DNA from: JBEISR01 sp044371425
Lineage (GTDB): Bacteria > Planctomycetota > Planctomycetia > Pirellulales > Pirellulaceae
Direction of reading: 5' to 3'
Length of the DNA: 64,000 bases
Assembly: GCA_044371425.1 (NCBI GenBank)
Contig: JBILTR010000003.1
Coordinates: forward strand, 248,001 to 312,000
The position numbers and the translations under genes were made by a program. Positions 52,096-60,819 of this stretch are shown in pieces (the first letter of the stretch is position 1; each line of letters starts with the position of its first letter). Below the pieces are notes generated by a model, which saw only the letters and a list, made by a program, of their open reading frames with translations, searched no databases and had not been told where the DNA came from.

Positions 52096-52914
52096 ATGGC
52101 TCCTCACGTACAGAACCTATTCGATCTTTCCGGACGCTGCGCCCTGGTGACCGGCGCCGCGCAAGGTCTTGGCCGCGCCACCTGCGAAGCCCTGGCGGCT
52201 CATGGAACCAACCTGCTGCTGGTCGACCGCAATCTAGAAGGTGCACAGGCTACCGCCGATTCGCTCCGTCGATTCGGTGTCCGCCTGGAGTGCGCTCGAT
52301 GCGACGTATCGAAACCGGAAGAAATCGAGAAGCTATTTCAGGTCCTGGATGACACGCTGGGACAGATCGATTTTCTTGCGAACATCGCAGGCGATGGCAT
52401 ACTTGCGCCGCCCGAAGAGCTAACCCTTGAGCAGCTCCAACAAGTCCTCGACAACTTGGTCATCGGACGCTTCGCCATGTGCCAGCACGCTGGCCGAAGG
52501 ATGCTCTCCCAGCGTCGCGGTTCGATCATGAATATAGGATCGCTCGCAAGCTCCACCGCGCTGGGCCGTGGCCATATCGCCTACAGCATCGCCATGGGGG
52601 CGGTGCTTCAGATGACCAGGGAACTGAGCACCGAATGGAGCAGTCGGGGAGTTCGGGTCAATGCCGTACTCCCAGCCCAGGTCATCAATCCCGGTCTGGA
52701 GGCCCGAATGGAAACTGACCCCGGCTTGCGGACTCGTTTTCTCAACGGCATCCCCGCCGGGCGACTCGGCATGCCCTCGGATATCATGGGGCTTGCGGTT
52801 CTGCTCGCCTCCGACGCTTCCGCCTGGATCACCGGTGCCTGCATCCCGATGGATGGTGGCAACATGGCGATGAATGCAGGCGGCACTCCTGGCCACCACC
52901 GAACCGACGCGTAA
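52096..52914 (+). CDS. short-chain dehydrogenase/reductase-like protein lacking the catalytic lysine
   Basis: A 272-residue SDR protein. The cofactor motif TGAAQGLGRA is at 19-28, ARCDVSKPEE gives the adenine-binding Asp, and NIAGDG is at 96-101. The active-site Ser is S149 in NIGSLASS and Tyr is Y163. The lysine of Y-x-x-x-K is methionine (Y163-S-I-A-M167), a single base away from lysine (AAG to ATG). The C-terminal block ASDASAWITGACIPMDGGN is normal. Without the lysine the Tyr pKa shift and nicotinamide-ribose contact would be lost, so activity may be weak, different or absent. Its start directly follows the transporter stop. Confidence 0.88.
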   Translation: MAPHVQNLFDLSGRCALVTGAAQGLGRATCEALAAHGTNLLLVDRNLEGAQATADSLRRFGVRLECARCDVSKPEEIEKLFQVLDDTLGQIDFLANIAGDGILAPPEELTLEQLQQVLDNLVIGRFAMCQHAGRRMLSQRRGSIMNIGSLASSTALGRGHIAYSIAMGAVLQMTRELSTEWSSRGVRVNAVLPAQVINPGLEARMETDPGLRTRFLNGIPAGRLGMPSDIMGLAVLLASDASAWITGACIPMDGGNMAMNAGGTPGHHRTDA

Positions 52915-52979
52915 CTTGCCACACCGTCACGCTTCCCCCACGAAACCGATACCGACTTCAGTCGCGGAAAGGCTCCACG

Positions 52980-54962
52980 ATGGCTTCCTCCCTGACGCAG
53001 CGCCTGGAACTCTACCGATCGATGCTGCGCATCCGACTGTCAGAAGAGCAACTGGCCCGGGCTCACCAGAAGGGACTGGTCCACGGAGCCTGTCACACTT
53101 ACGTCGGGCAAGAGGCGATCGCCGTGGGTGTCTGCAACCATCTGCAACGCGAGGACCCCATTTTCAGCACCCACCGCGGGCACGGACACGCCCTGGCGAA
53201 AGGGCTGGAGCCGACGGAACTTTTCGCGGAACTCTTCGGACGCCAAACGGGATGCTCTCGCGGTCGCGGTGGAAGCATGCACCTGTTTTCGCCTGAGATC
53301 GGATTGATGGGCACTAGCGGCATCGTCGGGCCCTGCATTCTTCAGGCATGCGGCGGAGGCTACAGCTCCCAGATCCTGAACAACCAGTCGGTGGCGGTTG
53401 CGTTCTTCGGCGACGGCGCCAGCAACAATGGCAGCTTTCACGAAGGCCTCAACATGGCCGCCATCTGGAAACTCCCGGTCCTCTTCGTCTGCGAGAACAA
53501 CCAGTATGCCACCGAAGTGCCATTTCGGGAGGCATCCTCCAATCCAAGTGTCGCCGATCGCGCCAAGGGGTACGGAATGCCCAGCCTGACGGTCGATGGC
53601 AACGACGTCGATGCGATAGACGACGTAGCAGGTCAGGCGATCCAGCGAGCAAGGGATGGCCTGGGACCAACGCTTCTGGAGTGCCTGACCTACCGCACCC
53701 GCGCTCACGCCGAAGGGATGGGGGATTTCACCTACCGAACCCGTGAGGAAGTCGATCGCTGGAAGGCGAAATGTCCGATCGAACTGCTGAAGCAACGACT
53801 GCTAGCCGACCACGGACCCACGGCACAAATGAAGATCGAAACGATCGAACAGGAAGAGCGTGCTAGGGTCGATCGAGCGCAGGTGGAGGCCGAGCAGTCG
53901 CCGGCTCCCTTGGGAGTGACCGCCACCGAGTTTGTCTACCGACAACCTCCGCGAGGATTGGCAACCCAAAAGCAGACAACCAAGAAGCGCATGCAGTCCT
54001 TCTCCGAGGCAACGCTGGAGGCACTGACGCTGGCCATGGAAGAAGACCCGACGATCTTCGTGCTGGGGGAGGGAATCGGCCAACGCGGCGGGAACTTCGT
54101 CACCACCAAAGGGCTCTTTGCCAAGCACGGAGCGATGCGACTGCGCGACACGCCGATCTGCGAGAGAGGCTTCGTCGGACTCGCTTGCGGTGCCGCGATG
54201 ACCGGATCCCGGCCAGTAGTCGACTTCATGTTCGCTGACTTCGTCCTGGATGCCTTCGGGGAGATCATCAACCAAATCGCCAAGATGCAGTACATGTCCA
54301 GCGGACGACTACGGATGCCGGTGCTGCTTCGCGGGTGCATCGGCATCGGCCACTCGGCCGCCACCCACCATTCGGGAAGCTACTATGGCATGCTGGCGCA
54401 GGTGCCAGGGCTGCGCGTCGTTGTGCCGTCGCATGCCAGCGATGCCAAAGGACTTTTTCTACACGCCTTGCGCTGTGACGATCCCGTTCTCTTCCTGGAG
54501 CATCGAGAAATCCTCCAGTCGAAAGAAGAAGTCCCCGAGGATGCTTATGAGATCCCCTTTGGCAAGGCGAGGATCATCCGCCCCGGAAACTCGGTGACCG
54601 TGGTCGCTCTGGCAAGAATGGTCCATCTGACCCTGGAGGCTTGCAGGGAACTACAGCAGGAGGGAATCGATGTCGAACTGATCGATCCACGCACCGTGCT
54701 GCCGCTGGACCATGAGACGATCCTTCAGTCGGTCGCAAAGACTGGAAGGCTGCTGGTGATCGATGAAGCCGCCCTCCATTGCGGCGTGTCAGCAGAAATC
54801 GCAGCTCGCATCGCCGATGAAGGCTTTGACCTGCTGGATGCACCGATTCGCCGTCTGGGTGGAGCCTTCTGCCCGACGCCCTACAGCCCATCGCTGGAGC
54901 GGGAAGTGATCCCATCGGTGGCGACGATTCAGCAGTCGATCCGCAGTTTGATGGAGGAATGA
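52980..54962 (+). CDS. 2-oxoacid dehydrogenase E1 component, fused alpha and beta subunits
   Basis: A 660-residue ThDP-dependent decarboxylase. The alpha part (about 1-320) has THRGHGHALAKG, GRGGSMHLFSPEIGLMGTSG and the ThDP motif FFGDGASNNGSFHEGLNMAA with CENNQYA. The beta part (about 335-660) has SFSEATLEALTLAMEEDPTI, LGEGIGQRGGNFVTT, RDTPICERGFVGLACGAAMT, FVLDAFGEIINQIAKM and the end EIAARIADEGFDLLDAPIRR. In most bacteria alpha and beta are separate genes; a fusion is found in several planctomycetes and acetoin-type systems. Substrate choice (pyruvate, branched-chain acid or acetoin) is not readable. It overlaps E2 by ATGA. Confidence 0.92.
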   Translation: MASSLTQRLELYRSMLRIRLSEEQLARAHQKGLVHGACHTYVGQEAIAVGVCNHLQREDPIFSTHRGHGHALAKGLEPTELFAELFGRQTGCSRGRGGSMHLFSPEIGLMGTSGIVGPCILQACGGGYSSQILNNQSVAVAFFGDGASNNGSFHEGLNMAAIWKLPVLFVCENNQYATEVPFREASSNPSVADRAKGYGMPSLTVDGNDVDAIDDVAGQAIQRARDGLGPTLLECLTYRTRAHAEGMGDFTYRTREEVDRWKAKCPIELLKQRLLADHGPTAQMKIETIEQEERARVDRAQVEAEQSPAPLGVTATEFVYRQPPRGLATQKQTTKKRMQSFSEATLEALTLAMEEDPTIFVLGEGIGQRGGNFVTTKGLFAKHGAMRLRDTPICERGFVGLACGAAMTGSRPVVDFMFADFVLDAFGEIINQIAKMQYMSSGRLRMPVLLRGCIGIGHSAATHHSGSYYGMLAQVPGLRVVVPSHASDAKGLFLHALRCDDPVLFLEHREILQSKEEVPEDAYEIPFGKARIIRPGNSVTVVALARMVHLTLEACRELQQEGIDVELIDPRTVLPLDHETILQSVAKTGRLLVIDEAALHCGVSAEIAARIADEGFDLLDAPIRRLGGAFCPTPYSPSLEREVIPSVATIQQSIRSLMEE

Positions 54963-56251
54963 TCGTGGCGCATCCAATCCAACTGCCTCGGCTTGGCTGG
55001 TCGATGGAGCAGGGCACATTCGTCGCATGGCTGAAGCAACCTGGCGAATCGGTCGCCGTAGGAGAGCCGCTCTTCGAGATGGAAGGAGAGAAGGCACTGC
55101 AGCAGATCGAATCGACCGATGCAGGGATTCTGCACTTGGCAGATCCGGCTCCCTCAGCCGGCCAAAGCTTGCCGGTCGGCGCGCTCCTGGGATGGCTGCT
55201 GGCGCCCGGGGAATCGCCGCCCGCCACTTCGGGCCCCACCCCGGCGGAAGATACTCAGACCAGCACGCCAGCAGCGCTTCCACCACCCGCAGCTCCGTCG
55301 GTCCGCCGGTTGGCTCGCGAACTAGGGGTGGCAACTGAGCAACTGACGGGATCGGGGCAGGGCGGACGCATCCTGGCCGAAGACGTGCGCCGCGCCGCGG
55401 AACCAAGCCAGGAATCTCCCTTTCCAAACTCCAAGCGGATTCGAGCAACTCCACGCGCCAGGAAATTGGCTCGCCAACGCAACATCGATCTAAGCCGACT
55501 GGTTGGTTCGGGCCGCATGGGACGCATACGCCAGCGCGATGTCGAAGCGGCGTCGACAAGCCAGCCTCATGCTGCGCAGCCCCTTTCGGCTCGCCGTCTG
55601 GCGATCATCCGAAACCTTCACGACAGCCTGGCTCGATCGATCCCCGTTACGCTGCACAGCCGCGCCGAGGTGACGAAGCTGGCCGCGCTGCGGGCGCTTT
55701 GGAAGGCCGAGGGAACATCGCCGCATCGGACTTGGAATGACTTGGTGGTCTATTTCACCGCCCGAGCCATCGCCGACTTCCCGATGATCGCGCAGCGCTG
55801 GAATGAAGATCGCACGGCGCTGATTCCGCTGGGCAGTTCGATCGATATCGGCATCGCAGTCGATACGCCCCATGGACTGGTGGTGCCGGTGCTCCGCGAT
55901 TGCCTGGGTGGATCGCTGCACCAGCGCTCCCAGGAGGCGAAACAGCTATTCGAAAAGGCGCGCACCGGTCGCCTGACCCGCCAGGAAATCGAAGGGGGAT
56001 GCCTGACCGTTTCCAATCTGGGGCACTACGGGATCGATACATTCACCCCCATCATCCACGCGCCCCAGATCGCGATTCTCGGCATCGGAGCGATTCGCCG
56101 AGAACCTGCCCTAGACGACCAAGACCGTGTCGTCCCCCAGTATCGTATGGGGCTCAGCCTGACCTTCGATCACGCAGCGATCGATGGCGCCCAAGCCGCC
56201 TGCTTCCTGCAAAAGCTAGCCGATCATCTCCGCGATGCAACTCTCCCCTAA
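54959..56251 (+). CDS. 2-oxoacid dehydrogenase E2 (dihydrolipoamide acyltransferase)
   Basis: A 430-residue protein that transfers the acyl group made by E1 to CoA. The lipoyl domain (1-82) carries the lipoylated K45 in EMEGEKALQQIES. Two peripheral-subunit-binding domains follow, 114-148 (SVRRLARELGVATEQLTGSG) and 164-198 (TPRARKLARQRNIDLSRLVG), where most bacterial E2s have one. The acyltransferase domain begins near 205 and ends with catalytic H405 in SLTFDHAAIDGAQAACFL. It starts inside the E1 stop codon. No E3 (lipoamide dehydrogenase) gene is in the window, so E3 must be shared with other complexes. This is the last gene of the operon. Confidence 0.92.
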   Translation: MIVAHPIQLPRLGWSMEQGTFVAWLKQPGESVAVGEPLFEMEGEKALQQIESTDAGILHLADPAPSAGQSLPVGALLGWLLAPGESPPATSGPTPAEDTQTSTPAALPPPAAPSVRRLARELGVATEQLTGSGQGGRILAEDVRRAAEPSQESPFPNSKRIRATPRARKLARQRNIDLSRLVGSGRMGRIRQRDVEAASTSQPHAAQPLSARRLAIIRNLHDSLARSIPVTLHSRAEVTKLAALRALWKAEGTSPHRTWNDLVVYFTARAIADFPMIAQRWNEDRTALIPLGSSIDIGIAVDTPHGLVVPVLRDCLGGSLHQRSQEAKQLFEKARTGRLTRQEIEGGCLTVSNLGHYGIDTFTPIIHAPQIAILGIGAIRREPALDDQDRVVPQYRMGLSLTFDHAAIDGAQAACFLQKLADHLRDATLP

Positions 56252-56283
56252 CCGACAGGGAAAATGGACTGTCAGGTCGGGCG

Positions 56284-57555
56284 TCAACCGGTGGTCTCGT
56301 TCTGGGAAGTCGATGGGATCAGAAGGCAGGCGATCAGTCCCAGGGCGTAGAGGGAAGCGCTCAGGGAGCCGACGCGAGGGTAATCGCCGCCCAGCCAAGA
56401 AAAAAGCGATCCAGCAGCCAGCACACCGATCGCTGTTGCAAACCGTCCAAAATTGTATGCCGTGCCACTGCCCGCCGCTCGGACCTCCACCGGATAAAGC
56501 TCCGGAAGATAGACCGCCAGCCAGCCAAAAAACAGGGTCGAGAAAAATCCCTGCCCTGCTACGATCGCAAGAAACTCGGGCCTCAGCGGCGCCGATCCTT
56601 GAAAGAGCCCAAAGGTGGTTGCCGCCGCACAGAGGCTGATCAGCGCATAGCTGTTTCGGCGGCCCAGCCGGACGGCAAGCTGCGCACCGGCAAAACTGCC
56701 AGCCACCGCGCCCATCGCCCAGGCTCCCTGAACCAGTGCTTTGTATCCCGGCGACTGAGCCCCTGCGACCGAATCGGCCCAGGGAATCATCCACTTGCTG
56801 GCGGCCCACGCACCAACCATCGGTATGGAACTCAGAACTATCCCGGCGATCGCCATCGGGCGTATCGCGGGACTCCAAAGATTTCCAACGGGCGACTTCG
56901 AGCCTTTGGGCTGCCCCTTACGATTGGACAACCATGCCGTCGACTCCGGGACGACACGCCAAGCCAAAATCCCGAGCACAACGGGAACGGTCGCCGACAG
57001 GAACAGCCACCGCCAGGACGATGGCGTCACAGGCCAGATGCGTACCGCTTGCGACAACAAGAGAATTCCAGCATTCAATCCCGCACTCATCACCCCGGCG
57101 ATCTTCGCCTTGGACGTGCCAGGCCACAACTCCGCTACCAACGTCATGCCATTGGGCCAGACGCCTCCGACCCCCAGCCCCACCAAGAAACGGAGAATCA
57201 GCATCTGCTCCTGTGTCTGCACCCAGGCCCCAAGTCCAGCAAAGAGCGAATAGAAAAGAACGCTGATCGCGAGCGCCTTGGTGCGCCCTATCCAGTCGCC
57301 AAGCCATCCCAGGACGATGCCACCCACCGCCGCTCCAAGCAACAAGGATGCGGTATACCATGCGAACCAGCGCCCTCCCTGCACCGAATCGTAGGCCGAT
57401 CCCATCAGCGACTGGGTGACGGAGAGCGATGCGACAGGCATCAAGCCAAGTTCGATTCCGTCGCAAACCAGCGACAGAAACACCACCAACAAGGCGACCC
57501 ACCGTCGGGATGTCTTCAGGGGGTCGGTTGTCGCCACGCCACAGACTGGTTCATG
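56284..57555 (-). CDS. major facilitator superfamily transporter
   Basis: A 423-residue, 12-helix carrier. MFS signatures are GWLGDWIGRTKALAISVL after helix 2 (usual GxLaDrxGrkxxl), RFLVGLGVGGVWPNGMTLVA in helix 4, and the repeated GAQLAVRLGRRNSYAL between helices 8 and 9. It belongs to the aromatic-acid/sugar-acid-like subgroup, such as sialic acid or benzoate carriers, judging by the GGVWP motif; the substrate is unknown. Its start overlaps the end of the upstream dehydrogenase gene by five bases, so the two are co-transcribed. It faces the operon tail-to-tail and may move a related compound. Confidence 0.87.
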   Translation of the reverse strand, partial: HEPVCGVATTDPLKTSRRWVALLVVFLSLVCDGIELGLMPVASLSVTQSLMGSAYDSVQGGRWFAWYTASLLLGAAVGGIVLGWLGDWIGRTKALAISVLFYSLFAGLGAWVQTQEQMLILRFLVGLGVGGVWPNGMTLVAELWPGTSKAKIAGVMSAGLNAGILLLSQAVRIWPVTPSSWRWLFLSATVPVVLGILAWRVVPESTAWLSNRKGQPKGSKSPVGNLWSPAIRPMAIAGIVLSSIPMVGAWAASKWMIPWADSVAGAQSPGYKALVQGAWAMGAVAGSFAGAQLAVRLGRRNSYALISLCAAATTFGLFQGSAPLRPEFLAIVAGQGFFSTLFFGWLAVYLPELYPVEVRAAGSGTAYNFGRFATAIGVLAAGSLFSWLGGDYPRVGSLSASLYALGLIACLLIPSTSQNETTG

Positions 57556-58426
57556 CATCGAGTGATCTTTCGCTTCGGCGGTAGTATTCGCGTACGGCGC
57601 TGTTGTCCCACTGCCCCATCCCAGCATCCACCAGCGATTGGAGCATCTGGCAATGGACCTCCGTCAGCGGGATCTCCACGCGGCGGTCGCTAGCCGTCTG
57701 CTGGATGATTCGCAGATCCTTCAGATGCTGCTCCAATTTCGCCTGCGTCTTATAATCCGACTCCACCATCTTTCTGCCCTTGGTTTCCATGACGCGAGAT
57801 TGCGCGGCGCTGCCTTGAAAAACCTCCAGCGCGACCGACGGATCGATACCCATCGCAGATGCCAGGGCCAAGCCCTCCGCCAGCGCGGCGCGATTGAGCC
57901 CCAGCACCAAGTTGCTGGCCAGCTTCATGCGCGCCGCATCACCAGGGCGGTCGAGAAAGAAAACGATCTTGGCAAGAATTGTCCAGAGGTCATCGCAGCG
58001 ATGAGCGATCTGCCGGTCTCCTCCTACGAGGATCGTCGCTTCACCGCGCCGAGTCTGTTCGCTGGACCCCGACACCGGAGCTTCCAGATAGTGCACCTGA
58101 AGACGGGTCAGCCTCTCCACAATCCCTGGCAATCGCTCCGGGTCTCCGGTCGTCGTATCGATCACGATCGCTCCCGGTCGCCACTGCGATCCGAACCGTT
58201 CGATCACCTCCTCCACTGCAGCGCTATCGTATAGTGCCAGCACGATACGATCTGCCTTCGCCACCAAACCATCGTTCCATTCCGCCCCTGCCTCCAACAA
58301 GGCATCGGCGCGATCACGGGTGCGGTTCCATACCATCACCGAATAACCTGATTCCATCAACCTTCGGCCAATCGCGGTCCCCATCAATCCGGTGCCTAGC
58401 ACAGCGATCGAAGGAAGTTGCTCCAT
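57551..58426 (-). CDS. 3-hydroxyisobutyrate dehydrogenase/tartronate semialdehyde reductase-like protein
   Basis: A 291-residue beta-hydroxyacid dehydrogenase. The Rossmann motif is IAVLGTGLMGTAIGRRL (7-23) with NRT at 34-36, whose arginine suggests NADP preference. The substrate loop is EAPVSGSSEQTRRGEATILV and the catalytic lysine sits in ARMKLASNLVLG. Members act on 3-hydroxyisobutyrate, tartronate semialdehyde, succinic semialdehyde or similar. The pairing with an MFS carrier and the neighbouring hydroxyacid operon supports a role in hydroxyacid metabolism. ATG 58426 opens the conserved region directly. Confidence 0.88.
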   Translation of the reverse strand: MEQLPSIAVLGTGLMGTAIGRRLMESGYSVMVWNRTRDRADALLEAGAEWNDGLVAKADRIVLALYDSAAVEEVIERFGSQWRPGAIVIDTTTGDPERLPGIVERLTRLQVHYLEAPVSGSSEQTRRGEATILVGGDRQIAHRCDDLWTILAKIVFFLDRPGDAARMKLASNLVLGLNRAALAEGLALASAMGIDPSVALEVFQGSAAQSRVMETKGRKMVESDYKTQAKLEQHLKDLRIIQQTASDRRVEIPLTEVHCQMLQSLVDAGMGQWDNSAVREYYRRSERSLDA

Positions 58427-58501
58427 GTTGCCCTCTTGGGTTGAGCGAATGAATCGAAGAACAACCAGTTACGATGCCTGAACGGGACACCTCGTGGGAG
58501 C

Positions 58502-58528
58502 GTAGCACGAGCGGAGCGCGCGTGCTAC
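58502..58528. repeat. REP-like palindrome
   Basis: GTAGCACG at 58502-58509 and CGTGCTAC at 58521-58528 form a perfect 8-bp stem around agcggagcgcg. It lies in the divergent gap between the dehydrogenase and the membrane-protein gene. It may be a repeated extragenic palindrome or a binding site; only one copy was noticed in this window. Confidence 0.55.
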
Positions 58529-58583
58529 CATGGAATACGGTTCTGGTCTTCAGCCGCATGACGCACGCACCGTTGTTTCTGCG

Positions 58584-59147
58584 ATGAACAACCTCATTCC
58601 TGTCGCGGAATCTCTATCGCAGCACCTTTCGCTCTGGGCCATTCGCTTGGCCTTCGTTGCCCTTTTGCTCTCCCTGTGGCTGCATCTGGCAGGCCGGCGT
58701 GCGACCGACCGACCGGTTGCAGGCCTCTGGATGTTTGGGGCGATCCTCGCACTGGCGCACAGCCTCGGCTCTCTTTGGTCATTTCATGGCGGCAGCCAAG
58801 TAGCGGCCATCGAGTCAACCGCTAGGCAGACCGAGCTGCTCTTGGGATTCCGCTTTGGAGCGGGACTCTATTTCAACTACCTGTTTGTCGGCCTATGGGG
58901 GCTGGATGCGGTGCTGAGAATGGTGTGCCCCGATCGCTATCACCGGATGCCCCGTTGGTACTTTGTGGGGCTGGCTTCTTTCATGGCGCTGATCGCCTTT
59001 TCGGCGCTGGTGGTATTCAAAACCGGCTGGATCCGAGCGGCTGGATGGCTGGCCACTGGGCTGCTTGCCTTTCGTTGGTGGTGCTGTCGACGGCGGAAGG
59101 AAGCCGATCTGCCGAGTCACTCGGAGGTGACCAAGTCACCCTCCTGA
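58584..59147 (+). CDS. hypothetical integral membrane protein
   Basis: A 187-residue protein with at least five hydrophobic helices (for example WAIRLAFVALLLSLWLHLA, WMFGAILALAHSLGSLW, ASFMALIAFSALVVFKTG and AAGWLATGLLAFRW). The phrase FGAGLYFNYLFVGLWGLDAV and the charged CPDRYHRMP loop are distinctive, but I recognise no named family. ATG 58584 was chosen over 58530, which begins in polar, non-conserved sequence inside the palindrome region. Its 3' end overlaps the convergent thiD gene by 12 bp. Confidence 0.75.
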   Translation: MNNLIPVAESLSQHLSLWAIRLAFVALLLSLWLHLAGRRATDRPVAGLWMFGAILALAHSLGSLWSFHGGSQVAAIESTARQTELLLGFRFGAGLYFNYLFVGLWGLDAVLRMVCPDRYHRMPRWYFVGLASFMALIAFSALVVFKTGWIRAAGWLATGLLAFRWWCCRRRKEADLPSHSEVTKSPS

Positions 59148-59972
59148 TGGCTCCCCAGTCGCTAGCGCCAGATGGTCGACGGGCGAAATGCCTTTGCCGA
59201 AATGTCGCGAAGAGGCGACGGCATGCCAGACTCGATCGATCGCCTGACGGCAGATCGTTGGAAGATCGGGGTGCCCGAGCGCCAGGAAGCTGGCGATCGT
59301 GGCCGCCAGGGTGCATCCGCTGCCATGCTGGTTGCCCCCTCGGACCCATGGTGTCTCCAATACCACTGTCTCTTTGCCTGCTTCCGCAAGCCAGTGCACC
59401 ATCCGATCTCCGGCTCTCCCTGCCTTTACCAGTAGTCGCTTCGCTCCAGCTTCATGCAGCCGCTCCATGGCTCGAATCATCCCAGCCAGATCTCCCACCG
59501 GCATCTCCGCCAGTCGCTCCAGTTCATACCGATTGGGGGTGACCAGAAATGCCCGAGGAAGCAAATCTTCCCGTAGAGCCGCCACGGCAGGTGCGTCGGC
59601 CAGCGGCGCTCCGTGCTTGCTGACCAGGACAGGATCGACGATCAAGGGAACGGTGCTGCCAGCCAATCGCTTGGCGATCGACCGAATCAGCGGCTCCCCA
59701 CCCAACGCCCCCGTCTTGATCGCATGGGGGGGAATATCCGATAGCACCGCATCGATCTGCTGAAGCACCAGATCCTCTGCAAGTAGCTCGATGCGCGACA
59801 CTCCGAGGGTGTTCTGGACGGTGATCAGGGTCATGGCGCTGGCGCCGTAGACTCCCAACTGCTGGAACGTCTTCAAGTCGGCCTGCAACCCGGCCCCTCC
59901 GCTGGGGTCAGACCCTGCGATGGTCAGCGCCACGGGGTGCCCAGCATGCCTGCGGTCCAACGGAACGCTCAT
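59136..59972 (-). CDS. thiD: hydroxymethylpyrimidine/phosphomethylpyrimidine kinase
   Basis: A 278-residue ribokinase-fold kinase that phosphorylates HMP and HMP-P in thiamine synthesis. Signatures are VALTIAGSDPSGGAGLQADL, TLITVQNTLGVS, IDAVLSDIPPHAIKTGALG, VDPVLVSKHGAPL, LVTPNRYELERLA and the anion hole GGNQHGSGCTLAATIASFLA (usual T-H-G-T/S-G-C). ATG 59972 has GAGGG a few bases upstream. It follows the AIM24 genes after about 70 bp on the same strand, so it may be read from the same transcript, though a functional link is not obvious. No other thi gene is present. Confidence 0.93.
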   Translation of the reverse strand: MSVPLDRRHAGHPVALTIAGSDPSGGAGLQADLKTFQQLGVYGASAMTLITVQNTLGVSRIELLAEDLVLQQIDAVLSDIPPHAIKTGALGGEPLIRSIAKRLAGSTVPLIVDPVLVSKHGAPLADAPAVAALREDLLPRAFLVTPNRYELERLAEMPVGDLAGMIRAMERLHEAGAKRLLVKAGRAGDRMVHWLAEAGKETVVLETPWVRGGNQHGSGCTLAATIASFLALGHPDLPTICRQAIDRVWHAVASSRHFGKGISPVDHLALATGEPSGG

Positions 59973-60045
59973 CGATCCCTCTTCTCTATCTCCACGGCTA
60001 TCGCCAACAGCAGGCCAGACACAACCTGCAGATGCCCCATGGCAC

Positions 60046-60744
60046 TCAGTTGCTGCTTTTCTGGACAGGCCGGTAGGAATGAATCTGCGACAGGTAGGGG
60101 GTGGCGCTGCGCGTCTGGACCCAGAGTTTGCCATGTCCAGTGAACTGGCAGACCAAGCCTTCCCCGCTGAAAAACAGCCGCTTGAAACCACCTCCGCGAA
60201 GCCCCGGCAGAGTGCTGATGCGATACTGCAGCGTCTCCTCAAAGGCAACAACATAGCTGGTATCGACGTAGTAGTCGTTGGTCACATCGATTTCGAGGAT
60301 GGCGCCATAGGAGCTGAAGAACAGATCGCCTTGCCCTTGTGCTTTGAGCAACACCAGCCCCTCGCCGCTGAAAAAGCCTTTCGCCCCCTGCCAGCTGGAA
60401 GAGATTTCGACGCCTGGTCCGTTGGCGAGAAAAGCACCCCGCTGCAGTCGCAGCCCAATTCCGTCCAGCCGATGGTGGAGGATATCGCCAAGATGTCCGG
60501 AAACCAGCACCAGCTCCCCCGGTTGCTCCTGCGCCGAGAAGGTGTTGACGATAAAGCTCTCTCCTGCCAGCATCCTGCCGATCGACCGCAGAGCACCACC
60601 TGCCACACCCGATTTCATCTGGATGCTGGAGGACATGCTCGCCATCGCCGTAGGCTCCACCAAGATCTTTTGCCCTGGTTGCAGCATCACCTCCAGCGTC
60701 GCAAAGTCTGGTCGGTTCTTGATATCGAACGAGATCCCATCCAT
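60046..60744 (-). CDS. AIM24 family protein (copy 1)
   Basis: A 232-residue beta-rich protein of the AIM24/TIGR00266 family. The pattern is an N-terminal strand ATLEVMLQPGQKILVEPTAM, then GGALRSIGRMLAGESFIVNT, GHLGDILHHRL, GVEISSSWQGAKGFFSGEGL, GDLFFSSYGAILEIDV and VDTSYVVAFEETLQYRIS. AIM24 in yeast supports mitochondrial membrane organisation; bacterial members have no settled role. It is the closest of the three to thiD. A short Lys/Ser tail follows the fold. All three tandem copies share the block order, so they arose by duplication. Confidence 0.9.
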   Translation of the reverse strand: MDGISFDIKNRPDFATLEVMLQPGQKILVEPTAMASMSSSIQMKSGVAGGALRSIGRMLAGESFIVNTFSAQEQPGELVLVSGHLGDILHHRLDGIGLRLQRGAFLANGPGVEISSSWQGAKGFFSGEGLVLLKAQGQGDLFFSSYGAILEIDVTNDYYVDTSYVVAFEETLQYRISTLPGLRGGGFKRLFFSGEGLVCQFTGHGKLWVQTRSATPYLSQIHSYRPVQKSSN

Positions 60745-60819
60745 CTTGATCGCTCCAGCAAGCCAAATCCGCTGACCAACTAATCCAAGACTATCCTGGC
60801 ATCCTCATTCCCAAACCGG

